Source: Bifidobacterium sp. ESL0800
Lineage (GTDB): Bacteria; Actinomycetota; Actinomycetes; Actinomycetales; Bifidobacteriaceae
Direction: 5' to 3'
Length of the DNA: 64,000 nt
NCBI RefSeq assembly: GCF_029395355.1
Contig: NZ_CP113913.1
Span: 1,426,001 to 1,490,000 of the forward strand
Positions 28,909 through 37,476 of the stretch are shown here, piece after piece. How positions within the stretch are numbered: the first letter of the stretch is position 1; every line of letters begins with the position of its first letter. The notes beneath the pieces are model-generated. The model saw only the letters and a program-made list of their open reading frames with translations. It made no database searches and was not told where the DNA came from. Made by a program: the position numbers and the translations under genes.

Positions 28909-30867
28909 ATGGTGTCACCAACGCCTTTACAGGCATTCAGCGGGGTGCAGAAAGCACCGACGAAGACAAGCAAACAGACTCTCGTCGACGGCGAGAAGAT
29001 GACCGGCGCACAGGCGCTGATCCGCGCGCTGGAAGATCTGGGCGTGCAGGACGTTTTCGGCATTCCGGGCGGCGCTATCCTGCCGGTTTATCACCAGATT
29101 CACGACGACACCAAGTTCCGTTTCGTGCTGATGCGCCATGAGCAGGGCGCGGGACACGCGGCCGAAGGATACGCCGTCGCCACCGGGCGCGTGGGCGTGT
29201 GCATCGTGACCTCCGGCCCAGGCGCCACGAACATGGTCACCCCGATCGCCGACGCGAATATGGATTCGGTTCCGCTCGTCGTCATCTCCGGGCAGGTCGG
29301 CATCGATTCGATCGGCACCGACGCCTTCCAGGAGGCCGACACCGTGGGTATCACCTATCCGGTGGTCAAGCATTCCTATCTCGTCACCGACGCGCAGGAC
29401 ATTCCGCGCGTACTCGCCGAAGCGCACTATATCGCACGTTCGGGTCGCCCTGGCCCTGTGGTCGTCGACGTTTCGAAAACCGCACAGGTCGGCGAGATGT
29501 ATTATTCCTGGCCGCAAAAAATGATACTTCCCGGCTATAATCCCACGACCAAACCTCACGGCCATGTCCTGCGCGAGGCCGCAAAACTCTTCGAGCAGTC
29601 CTATCGTCCGGTGCTCTACGTCGGCGGCGGCGCCATGCGTTCCAACGCGGGCGCGCAGGTCAAGGAACTTGCCGATCTAACCGATTCTCCCATCGTCACC
29701 ACCCTGCCCGCACGCGGCATCGTGCCGGATTCCGACCCGAAGGTGCTGGGAATGCTGGGGATGCACGGCACGTTGGCGGCGACGGCTGCGACGCAGAAAT
29801 GCGACTTGCTGGTGGCCATCGGCGCACGCTTCGACGACCGTGTGACCGGCAAGATGGACGCGTTCGCCCCCGCCGCCCGCGTTATTCACATCGACATCGA
29901 CCCGGCCGAAATCGGCAAACGCCGCCAGCCGGATGTGCCGATCGTCGGCGACGTCGCGGAAGTGCTCGACGCTCTGAACGCCGAAATCAAGCGCGGACAG
30001 GCCATACGCGGCGCTACGAATCTCAAGCCGTGGTGGAATCTCATCAACTCGTGGCGCGAAAAGTACCCCATGAAGTATGACGAAGAGACCCCCGACGGCA
30101 CGCTTTCGCCGCAGTGGGTCGTCGAGGAGCTTTCGCGTCAGGCCGCGCCTTCCACCATCTGGGTTTCCGGCGTGGGCCAGCACCAGATGTGGGCCTCGCA
30201 GCTGATCGATTTCGAGAACCCGCATTCCTGGATTTCCTCGGGCGGCTTGGGCACCATGGGCTTCGGCCTGCCCGCGGCCATCGGCGCCCGCGTCGGTTCG
30301 GCCCGTGATTTCGGCGGCAAAAAGCCGGTCTGGCTGATTGACGGTGACGGCAGCTTCCAGATGACGTCCGAGGAGCTCGCAGCCGCGTTCATCGACAATG
30401 CACCGGTGAAAATCGCGATTCTGAACAATTCGGTCTACGGCATGGTCCGTCAGTGGCAGACGCTTTTCTACGACAAGCACTATTCGCAGACCAGCATCCA
30501 GGATGGCGAGAATACCGAGGATATCGTCAATGTCCCCGATTTCGTGAAGCTCGCCGAGGCGTATAGCTGCGTCGGCATTCGCGCCACGACGCAGGACGAG
30601 GCGAAAGCCGCGATCAAACGCGCCAATGAGATCAATGACCGACCAGTGTTGATCGACTTCCGCGTCTATAAAGATGCCATGGTCTGGCCGATGGTGGCCG
30701 CCGGACAGTCCAACGACACCGTCACCTACAAACCGGGCGTGCAGCCGCTGTTGCACAACGACACCACGGATTCGGGCTCAGATTCGGGTGCCGACGAGCC
30801 CCAGAACGATACCGACCATGCAGCCGTTGCCGATGGCGCTACGGCTGCTGAACAATCGAAAGAATAA
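28909..30867 (+). CDS. ilvB: Acetolactate synthase large subunit
   Basis: 652 aa from the ATG at 28909 (AGAGGAACG upstream); an upstream ATG at 28840 lacks a Shine-Dalgarno. It condenses two pyruvates, or pyruvate and 2-ketobutyrate, as the first common step of branched-chain amino acid synthesis. Domains: the TPP-binding N-terminal domain (GVQDVFGIPGGAILPVYHQI, HEQGAGHAAEGYA), a central FAD domain, and the C-terminal TPP domain with GDGSFQMTSEEL and NNSVYGMVRQW. The last ~35 residues are an acidic disordered tail. ilvN follows 21 bp later. Confidence 0.96.
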   Translation: MVSPTPLQAFSGVQKAPTKTSKQTLVDGEKMTGAQALIRALEDLGVQDVFGIPGGAILPVYHQIHDDTKFRFVLMRHEQGAGHAAEGYAVATGRVGVCIVTSGPGATNMVTPIADANMDSVPLVVISGQVGIDSIGTDAFQEADTVGITYPVVKHSYLVTDAQDIPRVLAEAHYIARSGRPGPVVVDVSKTAQVGEMYYSWPQKMILPGYNPTTKPHGHVLREAAKLFEQSYRPVLYVGGGAMRSNAGAQVKELADLTDSPIVTTLPARGIVPDSDPKVLGMLGMHGTLAATAATQKCDLLVAIGARFDDRVTGKMDAFAPAARVIHIDIDPAEIGKRRQPDVPIVGDVAEVLDALNAEIKRGQAIRGATNLKPWWNLINSWREKYPMKYDEETPDGTLSPQWVVEELSRQAAPSTIWVSGVGQHQMWASQLIDFENPHSWISSGGLGTMGFGLPAAIGARVGSARDFGGKKPVWLIDGDGSFQMTSEELAAAFIDNAPVKIAILNNSVYGMVRQWQTLFYDKHYSQTSIQDGENTEDIVNVPDFVKLAEAYSCVGIRATTQDEAKAAIKRANEINDRPVLIDFRVYKDAMVWPMVAAGQSNDTVTYKPGVQPLLHNDTTDSGSDSGADEPQNDTDHAAVADGATAAEQSKE

Positions 30868-30888
30868 GGACAAGGCGAAAGGAACATC

Positions 30889-31443
30889 ATGGCAATCTAT
30901 CCCGCATCCACTCCGCACAGCGAGCGCCACACCCTGTCCGTTCTGGTCGAGAACCGCCCCGGCGTACTGGCACGTATAGCAGGCCTCTTCGCCCGCCGCG
31001 CCTTTAACATCAACTCGCTTTCCGTCTCCCCCACCGAGCGCCCCGACATTTCGCGCGTTACCGTGACCGCCGACGTCGAGCAGGTGCCGCTGGAGCAAAT
31101 CATCAAGCAACTCAACAAGTTGCTTCATGTGCTGAAAATCGTCGACCTTGACAACACCGACGCCGTCGAGCGTGAACTGGTGCTCATCAAAGTCGCCGCC
31201 AACGAGACGAACCGTTCCGACGTGCTTGAGATCGTGCGCCTCTTCCGCGTGCGCGTGGTCGATGTGCACCCCGAGTCCCTGACTATCGAGGCCACCGGCG
31301 CCGAGGGCAAGATCGACGCGTTGCTCGGTCTTTTGCACGATTACGGCATCATCGAGCTGGTTCGTTCCGGTGCCGTCGCCGTGACCCGCGGCCCCCACGC
31401 ACTGAGCGAAAAAGTGGTCGGCAGCGAGATTCGAGGGCGCTGA
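30889..31443 (+). CDS. ilvN: Acetolactate synthase small (regulatory) subunit
   Basis: 184 aa. The N-terminal ACT domain begins HTLSVLVENRPGVLARIAGL with FNINSLSVSPTE, the usual valine-binding region. The C-terminal half (ELVLIKVAANETNRSDVLEI, GKIDALLGLLHDYGIIELVR) is the second ACT-like domain. It binds and activates IlvB and mediates feedback inhibition. It is co-transcribed with ilvB and ends at a strong terminator. Confidence 0.96.
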   Translation: MAIYPASTPHSERHTLSVLVENRPGVLARIAGLFARRAFNINSLSVSPTERPDISRVTVTADVEQVPLEQIIKQLNKLLHVLKIVDLDNTDAVERELVLIKVAANETNRSDVLEIVRLFRVRVVDVHPESLTIEATGAEGKIDALLGLLHDYGIIELVRSGAVAVTRGPHALSEKVVGSEIRGR

Positions 31444-31474
31444 CGGCATAGCGTTTCGATATCGCTTATTTGTC

Positions 31475-31506
31475 GGGCGGATATGGCTTCCGAGTCATAT
31501 CCGCCC
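31475..31506 (+). terminator. Terminator of ilvBN
   Basis: GGGCGGATATG (31475-31485) pairs with CATATCCGCCC (31496-31506), followed by TTTGTTTTC. Confidence 0.85.
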
Positions 31507-31598
31507 TTTGTTTTCAACGATCTTCAACAATCTCAGCAACATAACGTATTACAAACATATCTGCTGGTCTCCACGAATACGAGGGATGGCAAATCGGC

Positions 31599-33851
31599 CT
31601 ATTCGACCTGCTCGGAGAGATCCATCCATTCGGCTTCCAGCGTGTCCTTTTCGTCGGAGTTGGCGTTCAACTGCTCGTTGAGTTTGCCCAGACCCTCGTA
31701 ATCGGCCGGGTCATGTTCCGCCATCTGCTGCTCGATCTTCGACTTTTCGGTTTCGAGTTTGGCCAGCTTGCGCTCGATGGCCGAAAGCCGACGGGTGGCG
31801 TCGTGGAAGGCCTTGCCGGTCAGCTTCGGCTCGCTGGATCGCGAATCGGAACCTTCGTCATTATCGCTGCGCCCATTCGCATTCGATGACTGGGATTCAG
31901 ATGTACCGCTGCTCGAAGCCGAACCCTTGCGCGATGACTTACCACCGCGATTGTCACCGGCAATCTCATCAAGCGTGGCGCCGTTCTCGATCTTGCGCAC
32001 CATTTCGAGGTAATCGTCGACGCCGCCGGGAAGGTGACGGACCTTGCCGCCAATCAGCGCGAACTGCTCGTCGGTCACCCGTTCAAGCAAGTAACGGTCG
32101 TGGGAAACCACAATCAAAGTGCCCGGCCACGAATCCAGTAGATCCTCCATCACGGCCAGCATATCGGTGTCAAGATCGTTGCCGGGCTCGTCGAGAATGA
32201 GCACGTTCGGCTCATCCAAGAGAATCAGCAGCAACTGCATACGACGCTTCTGGCCACCGGAAAGATCGGCGATCGGCGTCATCAGCTGCGCGGCCGAGAA
32301 ACCGAGCCGTTCCATCAGCTGACTGGTCGAAACCTCTTTGCCGTCGACCACGTAGGTCGGCTTGTAGCGGCTCAGCACTTCCTTGATCTTGTATTTGCCG
32401 AGTTTTTCAAGCTCGTCAAGACGCTGCGAAAGCACCGCGAATTTCACGGTTTTGCCGATTTTCACGTGTCCTTTGGTCGGCGTCAACGTGCCATCGATAA
32501 TCTTCAGCAGGGTCGACTTGCCGGCGCCGTTCGCGCCCACGATGCCGAACCGGTCGCCTGGGCCGATCAGCCAGGTGACGTCGTCGAGAATCTTGCGACC
32601 GCTGACCGTCACTCGCTGCGCCGACGAAGTCACTGCGGGCGCGTCCTCGGTATCCGGTTCACCGCCGTCTGTCTCGCCGGCATCTGTTGCCCGCTTATCA
32701 GCTGCACTGTTTGCCTGATCGGCAGACACTTCGGCTTCGTTTGTTTCCACAGCAACCGGCGTTTCCCCGGCCGCAGCGTTCGCCGCCTTGGCATCGACCA
32801 GCCGGTCGTCGTCCAAGTCGTCGACGGCCAACTCGACGGAACCCATGACTTTCGGTTCCTCGTACAGGGCCGGGACGATATCGACGCGAGAAGCGGATTC
32901 ATCGCCCGAAATATCGTTCGAAGCAGTAGGTGAATTTGGAGCTACACCTTGCGGATGTTCGAAAATCTGCGTGACGTCATTGAGGTCGACGACCTGCTTA
33001 CCGAGCCGAGAAGTCGCCATCTGCTTGAGCTGTAACGTATTACGCAATGGCGGTACGTCATCGATCAATTCGTGCGCCTGTTTCACGTGGAACTTCTGCT
33101 TGGTGGCGCGGGCACGAGCGCCGCGGGTCAGCCACGCCAGCTCCTTGCGGGCCAGGTTGCGCCGGCGCTCCTCGCGGATGTCGGCCTGCCGATCACGTTC
33201 GACGCGCTGAAGCATGTAGGCGCTGTAGCCGCCTTCGAACGGGTCGATCACCCCGTCATGAACCTCCCACATCGACTCGCAGACCTCGTCGAGGAACCAA
33301 CGGTCGTGGGTGACCAAAAGCAGCGCGCCCTGACCGGAGGCCCAACGGTTCTTGAGGTGTTCCGCAAGCCAGTGGATGGTGACGATATCCAAATGGTTCG
33401 TAGGCTCGTCGAGGGCCAGAATGTCCCAATCCTTGAGCAAAAGCCGTGTCAGATCGGCCCGGCGACGCTGCCCGCCGGAAAGCGAGCCGATCTTCGCGTC
33501 AAGGCTCAGGCCGCCGAGCAACGCTTCCACGACCTCGCGCGAACGGGTGTCGGAAGCCCACTGATAATCCTCGCGCCCCTCAAGCGCGGCCTGGCGCAAG
33601 GTGGCGTTGTCATCGAGCGGATCGCGCTGGTCGAGCATACCGAAGGTCAGACCGTTGCGTACGGTCACGCGCCCGGAATCCGGCTTCTGAGTGCCCTTCA
33701 GCAGATGCAACAGTGTGGATTTACCGTCGCCATTCTTGCCGACGATGCCGATGCGGTCGCCTTCGAAGACGCCCTGCGTCACATCGGTGAAAATATTTTT
33801 AGTGGCGAAATCGAGCGAAACGTGTTCAAGTCCCAAGTCATAAGTCGGCAT
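31599..33851 (-). CDS. ABC-F family ATPase, Uup/EttA-like
   Basis: 750 aa with two ABC domains and no membrane segment. Domain 1: Walker A GKNGDGKSTLL (about 38-48), signature LSGGQRRRADL. Domain 2: Walker A GANGAGKSTLL, signature LSGGQKRRMQL. The C-terminal ~75 residues form the charged coiled coil typical of Uup. ABC-F proteins act on the ribosome or, for Uup, on 50S biogenesis and DNA-linked processes. The linker between the two domains holds a ~105-residue acidic low-complexity insertion (about 305-410) that the family lacks. Convergent with ilvN. Confidence 0.9.
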   Translation of the reverse strand: MPTYDLGLEHVSLDFATKNIFTDVTQGVFEGDRIGIVGKNGDGKSTLLHLLKGTQKPDSGRVTVRNGLTFGMLDQRDPLDDNATLRQAALEGREDYQWASDTRSREVVEALLGGLSLDAKIGSLSGGQRRRADLTRLLLKDWDILALDEPTNHLDIVTIHWLAEHLKNRWASGQGALLLVTHDRWFLDEVCESMWEVHDGVIDPFEGGYSAYMLQRVERDRQADIREERRRNLARKELAWLTRGARARATKQKFHVKQAHELIDDVPPLRNTLQLKQMATSRLGKQVVDLNDVTQIFEHPQGVAPNSPTASNDISGDESASRVDIVPALYEEPKVMGSVELAVDDLDDDRLVDAKAANAAAGETPVAVETNEAEVSADQANSAADKRATDAGETDGGEPDTEDAPAVTSSAQRVTVSGRKILDDVTWLIGPGDRFGIVGANGAGKSTLLKIIDGTLTPTKGHVKIGKTVKFAVLSQRLDELEKLGKYKIKEVLSRYKPTYVVDGKEVSTSQLMERLGFSAAQLMTPIADLSGGQKRRMQLLLILLDEPNVLILDEPGNDLDTDMLAVMEDLLDSWPGTLIVVSHDRYLLERVTDEQFALIGGKVRHLPGGVDDYLEMVRKIENGATLDEIAGDNRGGKSSRKGSASSSGTSESQSSNANGRSDNDEGSDSRSSEPKLTGKAFHDATRRLSAIERKLAKLETEKSKIEQQMAEHDPADYEGLGKLNEQLNANSDEKDTLEAEWMDLSEQVE

Positions 33852-33919
33852 AGTGATTCGATGGTACCGCCGCCTATCAACACTCTTGCGCCGTGACCGA
33901 ATATAGCCTCATGCCTTTT

Positions 33920-34056
33920 TGTGATTATCTCTGCATAATCGCCGAACATACGACGATAATCACATTTCCCGGCCCAATTCTGTGATTATCTCTGCATAAT
34001 CACCGAACATACGACGATAATCACATTTCCTAGCCTGATTTTGTGATTATCTCTGC
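33920..34056. repeat. Direct repeats of a GTGATTATCTCTGCA unit
   Basis: GTGATTATCTCTGCAT starts at 33921, about 33982 and about 34043, a period near 61 bp. The first two units continue through AATC(G/A)CCGAACATACGACG and ATAATCACATTTCC, so each full unit also contains an internal GTGATTAT/ATAATCAC inverted repeat. The third is partial and ends at the stop of the amidotransferase gene. The same family occurs at 17885-17991. Confidence 0.8.
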
Positions 34057-34057
34057 A

Positions 34058-34780
34058 TCACGCACTCAATGCGCGGGCGCTGGCGGAGCAACGCACGGCA
34101 AACGCGGAGAAGACCTGCTCGGCAAGCGGCTGCAGCTCGACGTCATAGCGCTTGAAGTCCTCACGGATCTTCGCGATCTGGCTTTTCTTCATGCCCTCGA
34201 TCATGCTCGGCTCAGTGAGCCATTCGTCCAGCAGCGTGGGCGTGACCTCGAGGTGGAATTGCAATCCTAACGCGCTTTTGTAGCTGAACGCCTGGTTTTC
34301 GGTGTATTTCGACGACGCGAGAAGCTGACCACCAACGGGCACGGAGACGACGTCGTTATGCCAGTTGAGCACGTTCATCTGATCGGTCCACATCGGGAAC
34401 CAATCGCTTTTGGCGACGCGCTTGATCGGCGCGAACCCGACTTCGGAGCACTTGCCGCTCTGCAGCTTGCCGCCGAGCGCGGTAGCGATGATCTGGTGGC
34501 CCAGGCAGATGCCGAGCACCGGTTTGCCGGCCTTCACGGCCTTGCGCACCAGCTTCGCCTCGGTCTTGAGCCCCGGATATTCCTTATAATCCTGGGCCCC
34601 CATCGGCCCGCCCATAATGACGATCCCGGCGATCTCCTCGCTTTTCGGCAGATCGGGATCGGCCTGCGCGGCGATGTTGAACGCTTCGCTGGGCATGCCG
34701 AGATCATCAAGGTTATCAAGGATTCGTCCTGGCTTCTCACAGGAGACATGTTGCAGAATAAGCACTTTCGGCATCGTCAT
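34058..34780 (-). CDS. Class I glutamine amidotransferase domain protein
   Basis: 240 aa from the ATG at 34780, or the one at 34774; the upstream extension is not supported. The nucleophile elbow GKPVLGICLGHQII carries the catalytic Cys, and LGLQFHLEVTP supplies the His-Glu dyad. IVIMGGPMGAQDY is the oxyanion region. This is the GuaA-like stand-alone amidotransferase family, often annotated as GMP-synthase-like or gamma-glutamyl hydrolase-like. The acceptor substrate is unknown. It is divergent from cysS. Confidence 0.85.
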   Translation of the reverse strand: MTMPKVLILQHVSCEKPGRILDNLDDLGMPSEAFNIAAQADPDLPKSEEIAGIVIMGGPMGAQDYKEYPGLKTEAKLVRKAVKAGKPVLGICLGHQIIATALGGKLQSGKCSEVGFAPIKRVAKSDWFPMWTDQMNVLNWHNDVVSVPVGGQLLASSKYTENQAFSYKSALGLQFHLEVTPTLLDEWLTEPSMIEGMKKSQIAKIREDFKRYDVELQPLAEQVFSAFAVRCSASARALSA

Positions 34781-34882
34781 GGTTCCATTGTGGCATTTCG
34801 TCACCCCAAAATTTTCGCCGGTTGACTTCAAGCGAACGCCGCGAATCCGTTTTGTCGGCAAAAGCCAATAGTCTTGTAATTT

Positions 34883-36868
34883 ATGGGAAACGCCACAAAA
34901 CCGCAGAATTCCAACCTTTCGCAAGCATCAACGCCGCAGGGGCGTTCGAAGGCCGCCGCCGACCTGAAGCTGTATAACACGGCCACGCACGAGGTGTCCG
35001 CGTTCACTTCGATCGTGCCCGGCAAGGTCGGCATCTACGTCTGCGGCGCGACCGTGCAAAGTTCGCCGCATATCGGCCATATCCGCGCGGCGGTGGCCTT
35101 CGACATCGTCCGTCGCTGGCTGGAAAAACTTGGGTTTGAGGTCACGTTCATCCGCAATGTCACCGATATCGACGACAAGATTTTGGACAAAGCCGCGGCC
35201 GCCGGCCAGCAGTGGTGGGCACGCGCCTATTATTACGAGCGCGAATTCACCCGTGCCTACGACACGCTCGGCGTGTTGCCCCCGACCTACGAGCCCCGCG
35301 CCACCGGTCATATCGGAGATATGGTCGACCTGATCCAACGTTTGATCGACCGCGGCCACGCCTACGTCATCACCGACAAAAACGGCAAACCCACCGGCAA
35401 CGTGTTCTTCGACGTGGCCAGCTGGCCGCATTACGGCGAGCTGACCCACCAGAAGCAGGGCGCCGGCGAGACCCACGATGCCGCAAGCGAGGTCAGCGAC
35501 AACATGGGTCCCAGCGTCGACCAGTCCGGCGATGACAAATACAACCCAGTCGACCCCGCCGATTACGACCCGGCCAAGCACGATCCCCGCGATTTCGCAC
35601 TGTGGAAGGCCTCGAAGGAAAGCGATCCGGAAACCGCCCGTTGGAAGACGCCGTTCGGCACCGGCCGTCCGGGCTGGCATATCGAATGCTCCGCGATGAG
35701 CCACCGCTACCTCGACGGCATGTTCGACATCCACGGCGGCGGCCTCGACCTGCGCTTCCCCCACCACGAAAACGAGATGGCGCAGACCCGCGCTGCCGGC
35801 TACGAATCCGCCAACGTGTGGATGCATTCGGCCTGGGTGACGGCCAAGGGCGAGAAGATGTCGAAGTCGCTGGGCAACGGGCTTTCCGTGCCGAGCGTGC
35901 TCGCGCAGAACTCGGCCTGGGTGGTGCGCTACGCGTTGGGCGGCGTGCAATACCGTTCCATGCTCGAGTGGAGCGACCAGACGCTCGCCGAAGCCAACGC
36001 CGCCTACAAACGCATCATGAACTTCATCAATGGTGCCGGAAGAGCACTCAAGAAAGAGAATCGTCTCTCTGAAACATTGCCCGGAATTGAAGATAATGGC
36101 CAGCCAAACAGCGAATGCTTCAAGCGCATCAACGCGGATGCATTGCCGGAGGACTTCACCTCGGCGATGAACAACGACATCAATGTTTCCGGTGCCTTGG
36201 CGGCGATTTTCGTTGATATTAAAAAAGGCAATTCATTATCGGGGTACCTTTCCAACATCAAGGCAGTACGAAAATTCCTGACAGAGAAAACGGACCAACC
36301 CGAAGCTGCAGAGCAAGAACTTCTGAGCCGGATGACGGACATCGTCTCCGAATTGGGCAGGACGGAACCGCAACTCAGCGGGAAACAGCTCCGGGAAAAA
36401 GCCGTATCATGCTTCAACCAGCCTGCAAAAGAGATACTTCAACAACATACGGGCAAGAATTCCATGCCTGCAAGGCTTCCCGATAACCTCTTCTACGTCT
36501 TTTACGATACGGCTTATCCCCAAGAAAATTCGGACATCAAGAGCCTTGGCGACCTACAACGCACGGAAGAACAAAAACTGGGCGAAACCCTGATCGGTGT
36601 GCGCGCGATGCTCGACACCTTGGGTCTGGACCCGTTGGCCGAGCCTTGGAATACGACTACACCGGCAAGCGGTGCCAACACCCAAAACACCGACGCCCAA
36701 GCCGAACACCGCCTGCTTAATCAGCTGATCGCGCACCAGCTTGACGCACGTAACGCCGCCCGCAAGGCCAAGGATTTCGCGGTCGCCGACAAGATACGCG
36801 ACAGCCTGGGTGAACTGGGCATCACGGTTGAAGACAAGCCGTCCGGTTCCGCCTGGTCGCTGAAGTAA
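34883..36868 (+). CDS. cysS: Cysteinyl-tRNA synthetase with an inserted segment
   Basis: 661 aa, clearly longer than the usual 460-550. It charges tRNA-Cys. HIGH motif: [12 protein letters not shown]. Zinc-site Cys/His residues are in YVCGATVQ and [19 protein letters not shown] motif: [10 protein letters not shown]. The DALR/anticodon region starts at [11 protein letters not shown] and includes [15 protein letters not shown], then an extra ~95-residue segment (about residues 455-555; DNA 36230-36570) before [16 protein letters not shown]. The segment is less G/C-rich than the flanks and lacks low complexity. A small acidic insert also precedes the zinc region. Confidence 0.94.
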   Translation: MGNATKPQNSNLSQASTPQGRSKAAADLKLYNTATHEVSAFTSIVPGKVGIYVCGATVQSSPHIGHIRAAVAFDIVRRWLEKLGFEVTFIRNVTDIDDKILDKAAAAGQQWWARAYYYEREFTRAYDTLGVLPPTYEPRATGHIGDMVDLIQRLIDRGHAYVITDKNGKPTGNVFFDVASWPHYGELTHQKQGAGETHDAASEVSDNMGPSVDQSGDDKYNPVDPADYDPAKHDPRDFALWKASKESDPETARWKTPFGTGRPGWHIECSAMSHRYLDGMFDIHGGGLDLRFPHHENEMAQTRAAGYESANVWMHSAWVTAKGEKMSKSLGNGLSVPSVLAQNSAWVVRYALGGVQYRSMLEWSDQTLAEANAAYKRIMNFINGAGRALKKENRLSETLPGIEDNGQPNSECFKRINADALPEDFTSAMNNDINVSGALAAIFVDIKKGNSLSGYLSNIKAVRKFLTEKTDQPEAAEQELLSRMTDIVSELGRTEPQLSGKQLREKAVSCFNQPAKEILQQHTGKNSMPARLPDNLFYVFYDTAYPQENSDIKSLGDLQRTEEQKLGETLIGVRAMLDTLGLDPLAEPWNTTTPASGANTQNTDAQAEHRLLNQLIAHQLDARNAARKAKDFAVADKIRDSLGELGITVEDKPSGSAWSLK

Positions 36869-37476
36869 TCGGCAACCGGGCGCCTTGAAAACCCTGCTCA
36901 TATTCCGTGAAACGTAATACAATAATGGCAAAAATATAGCGCCAAGCCACCGGCAACATGTCGACATTTCGTCACGAGCATCCCCTTCCCTCCCCTCTTT
37001 ATTCGGCGAAGGAAGGGGATTCGCGTTTTATCGGCTTTAAGCTCAATCACACTCGCCAACCCCAAGAAACTTCGAAGCAACGGCGAACGTTGCACGTAAC
37101 ACCTGCGCATTTTATATCTTCCGTCAGCCTTCATATACGAAAAATCGAACAACCTCTGATTTTCGCGGCTTATAAGGCGAGAATCGCGTGTTGGTGTTAA
37201 ATAAAGGCAGATACGTTTAAACGTCAAATTTTGACATAGCTCTCGATAAGCATTCGTTACAGCAATACTTAATTAGACAAATAAAAGTAAATAGCCGAAC
37301 AAATATAGGAATTCCAATACTTTTCACCTATCAATAATCATATTTTGCAGGACGAGAAATATAGTATTTATCCGAATTATGTGTTACACTTGAGACAAAC
37401 GTAAAATGTTGCCGTTGATGTGGAGCCGCCATAAAGGTTACACTCACACGGCTTGCATACGAAAAGAGCTGATGAA
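36869..37476. other. A/T-rich gap upstream of the BspA-type gene
   Basis: No gene recognised. An ATCCCCTTCC/GGAAGGGGAT inverted repeat near 36979-37020 may terminate cysS transcription. From about 37200 to 37440 the DNA becomes strikingly A/T-rich. A TGTTACACT extended -10 (TACACT at 37385-37390) is a candidate promoter for the surface-protein gene. Confidence 0.4.

Noticed and set aside
33920-34056. Possible CRISPR array at the 61-bp direct repeats
   Set aside because: The whole unit repeats, including what would be spacers, and there are no cas genes nearby.
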